This document shows, in pieces, positions 5,823-6,191 of a stretch of 6,191 nt of DNA. Origin of the DNA: Flavobacteriales bacterium UBA5422 (GTDB lineage Bacteria; Bacteroidota; Bacteroidia; Flavobacteriales_D; Crocinitomicaceae); contig DHNG01000037.1 of the NCBI GenBank assembly GCA_002409405.1, positions 46,711 to 52,901 of the forward strand, in the 5' to 3' direction. The position numbers and the translations under genes are program-made. Under the pieces are notes generated by a model. It did not search any database. It saw only the letters and a list, made by a program, of their open reading frames with translations, and was not told the origin of the DNA. Each line of letters starts with the position of its first letter. Positions within the stretch are counted from its first letter, which is position 1.

Positions 5823-6191
5823 TTATTGAATAAGTAGGTTACACCCCCTGAGGTCAGACAAGTCAATTCTTCCCAGTAGCTCAAAGGTTTCTCCTCTTTT
5901 CCTGCCGAGGTCTTCCGTTGCAATAAAACTACAGCTGTTGATATTGGCCAGATCAATTACATTGATTCCTCCGCTCTTGCCGTCTTCTGTATATGAAAAG
6001 GGATCATTCACATCACGGATACAGATTTTCATCCAGGGAGGGCATTCAAAGACACCATTTTTATTACTGTAAGCCTGAGAAAGTAATTCTGTCATTCCGT
6101 ATTCCGATGAAATATAAGTTACCTGCATTCCCTTTTGAAGCAACTGATGCAATTCGGATTTGGACAGTTCTTCTCTCCTTCCTTTCATTCC
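5823..6191 (-). CDS. LuxE-family acyl-protein synthetase/acyl-adenylating protein, C-terminal part
   Basis: The frame stays open to the window edge, so only the last 122 or so codons are present; the Met at 6188 is internal, preceded by a Gly codon, and is not the start. Counting from that Met, the visible motifs match the C-terminal half of the LuxE acyl-protein synthetase group of the adenylate-forming superfamily: SSEYGMTELLSQAYS (27-41, the adenylate-binding YGxTE loop), ECPPWMKI (48-55), GGINVIDLANINSCSFIATEDLG (starting at 73, core motif ending in DLG) and LLGRIDLSDLRGCNLL (104-119, hinge region). Proteins of this kind activate a carboxylic acid as acyl-AMP and, in LuxE, move the acyl group to a cysteine near the C-terminus. 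The Cys at 116 lies in a comparable place. The substrate is unknown. Its stop is 219 bp upstream of acpP, so linkage to fatty acid synthesis is suggestive only. Confidence 0.75.
   Translation of the reverse strand, partial: GMKGRREELSKSELHQLLQKGMQVTYISSEYGMTELLSQAYSNKNGVFECPPWMKICIRDVNDPFSYTEDGKSGGINVIDLANINSCSFIATEDLGRKRGETFELLGRIDLSDLRGCNLLIQ

Overview
The window looks like chromosomal core-genome DNA from a member of the Bacteroidota, probably in or near the Flavobacteriales. The evidence is the acpP-fabF-rnc order, a glycine-rich TonB-like protein directly followed by folC, promoters of the Bacteroidota type (TTG, about 19 nt, TAnnTTTG), almost no Shine-Dalgarno sequences, and AT-rich spacers. 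The genus cannot be fixed from the sequence alone. Every gene, including a tRNA cut by the left edge, lies on the minus strand, so transcription runs from high to low coordinates.

In transcription order: 6191-5823 is the C-terminal part of a LuxE-family acyl-protein synthetase/acyl-adenylating protein, cut by the right edge. Next is a 219-bp spacer with a candidate promoter. Positions 5603-3353 hold acpP (acyl carrier protein), fabF (3-oxoacyl-ACP synthase II) and rnc (ribonuclease III). rnc starts with TTG directly after the fabF stop codon. Just after the rnc stop lies a 48-bp array of degenerate 8-bp repeats that can fold into a two-tier hairpin, then an AT-rich hairpin, then the folD promoter. 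folD (3209-2331) is followed by a 220-bp spacer. The tonB-like gene (2110-1346) and folC (1336-107) form a tight pair, and folC uses a GTG start in the same frame as the tonB stop. The tRNA at the left edge has a textbook Bacteroidota promoter at 68-97.

The genes fall into three functions. AcpP carries the growing acyl chain that FabF elongates, and the LuxE-like protein beside them may also handle fatty acyl groups. FolD and FolC belong to folate one-carbon metabolism: FolD interconverts methylene-, methenyl- and formyl-tetrahydrofolate, and FolC makes and polyglutamylates the cofactor. RNase III processes double-stranded RNA, and the TonB-like protein probably transmits energy from the inner membrane to outer-membrane transporters. 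No phage, insertion sequence, CRISPR or defence genes are visible. I do not see a new multigene system. The least explained elements are the 8-bp-period palindromic array after rnc and the two same-frame gene junctions with non-ATG starts.
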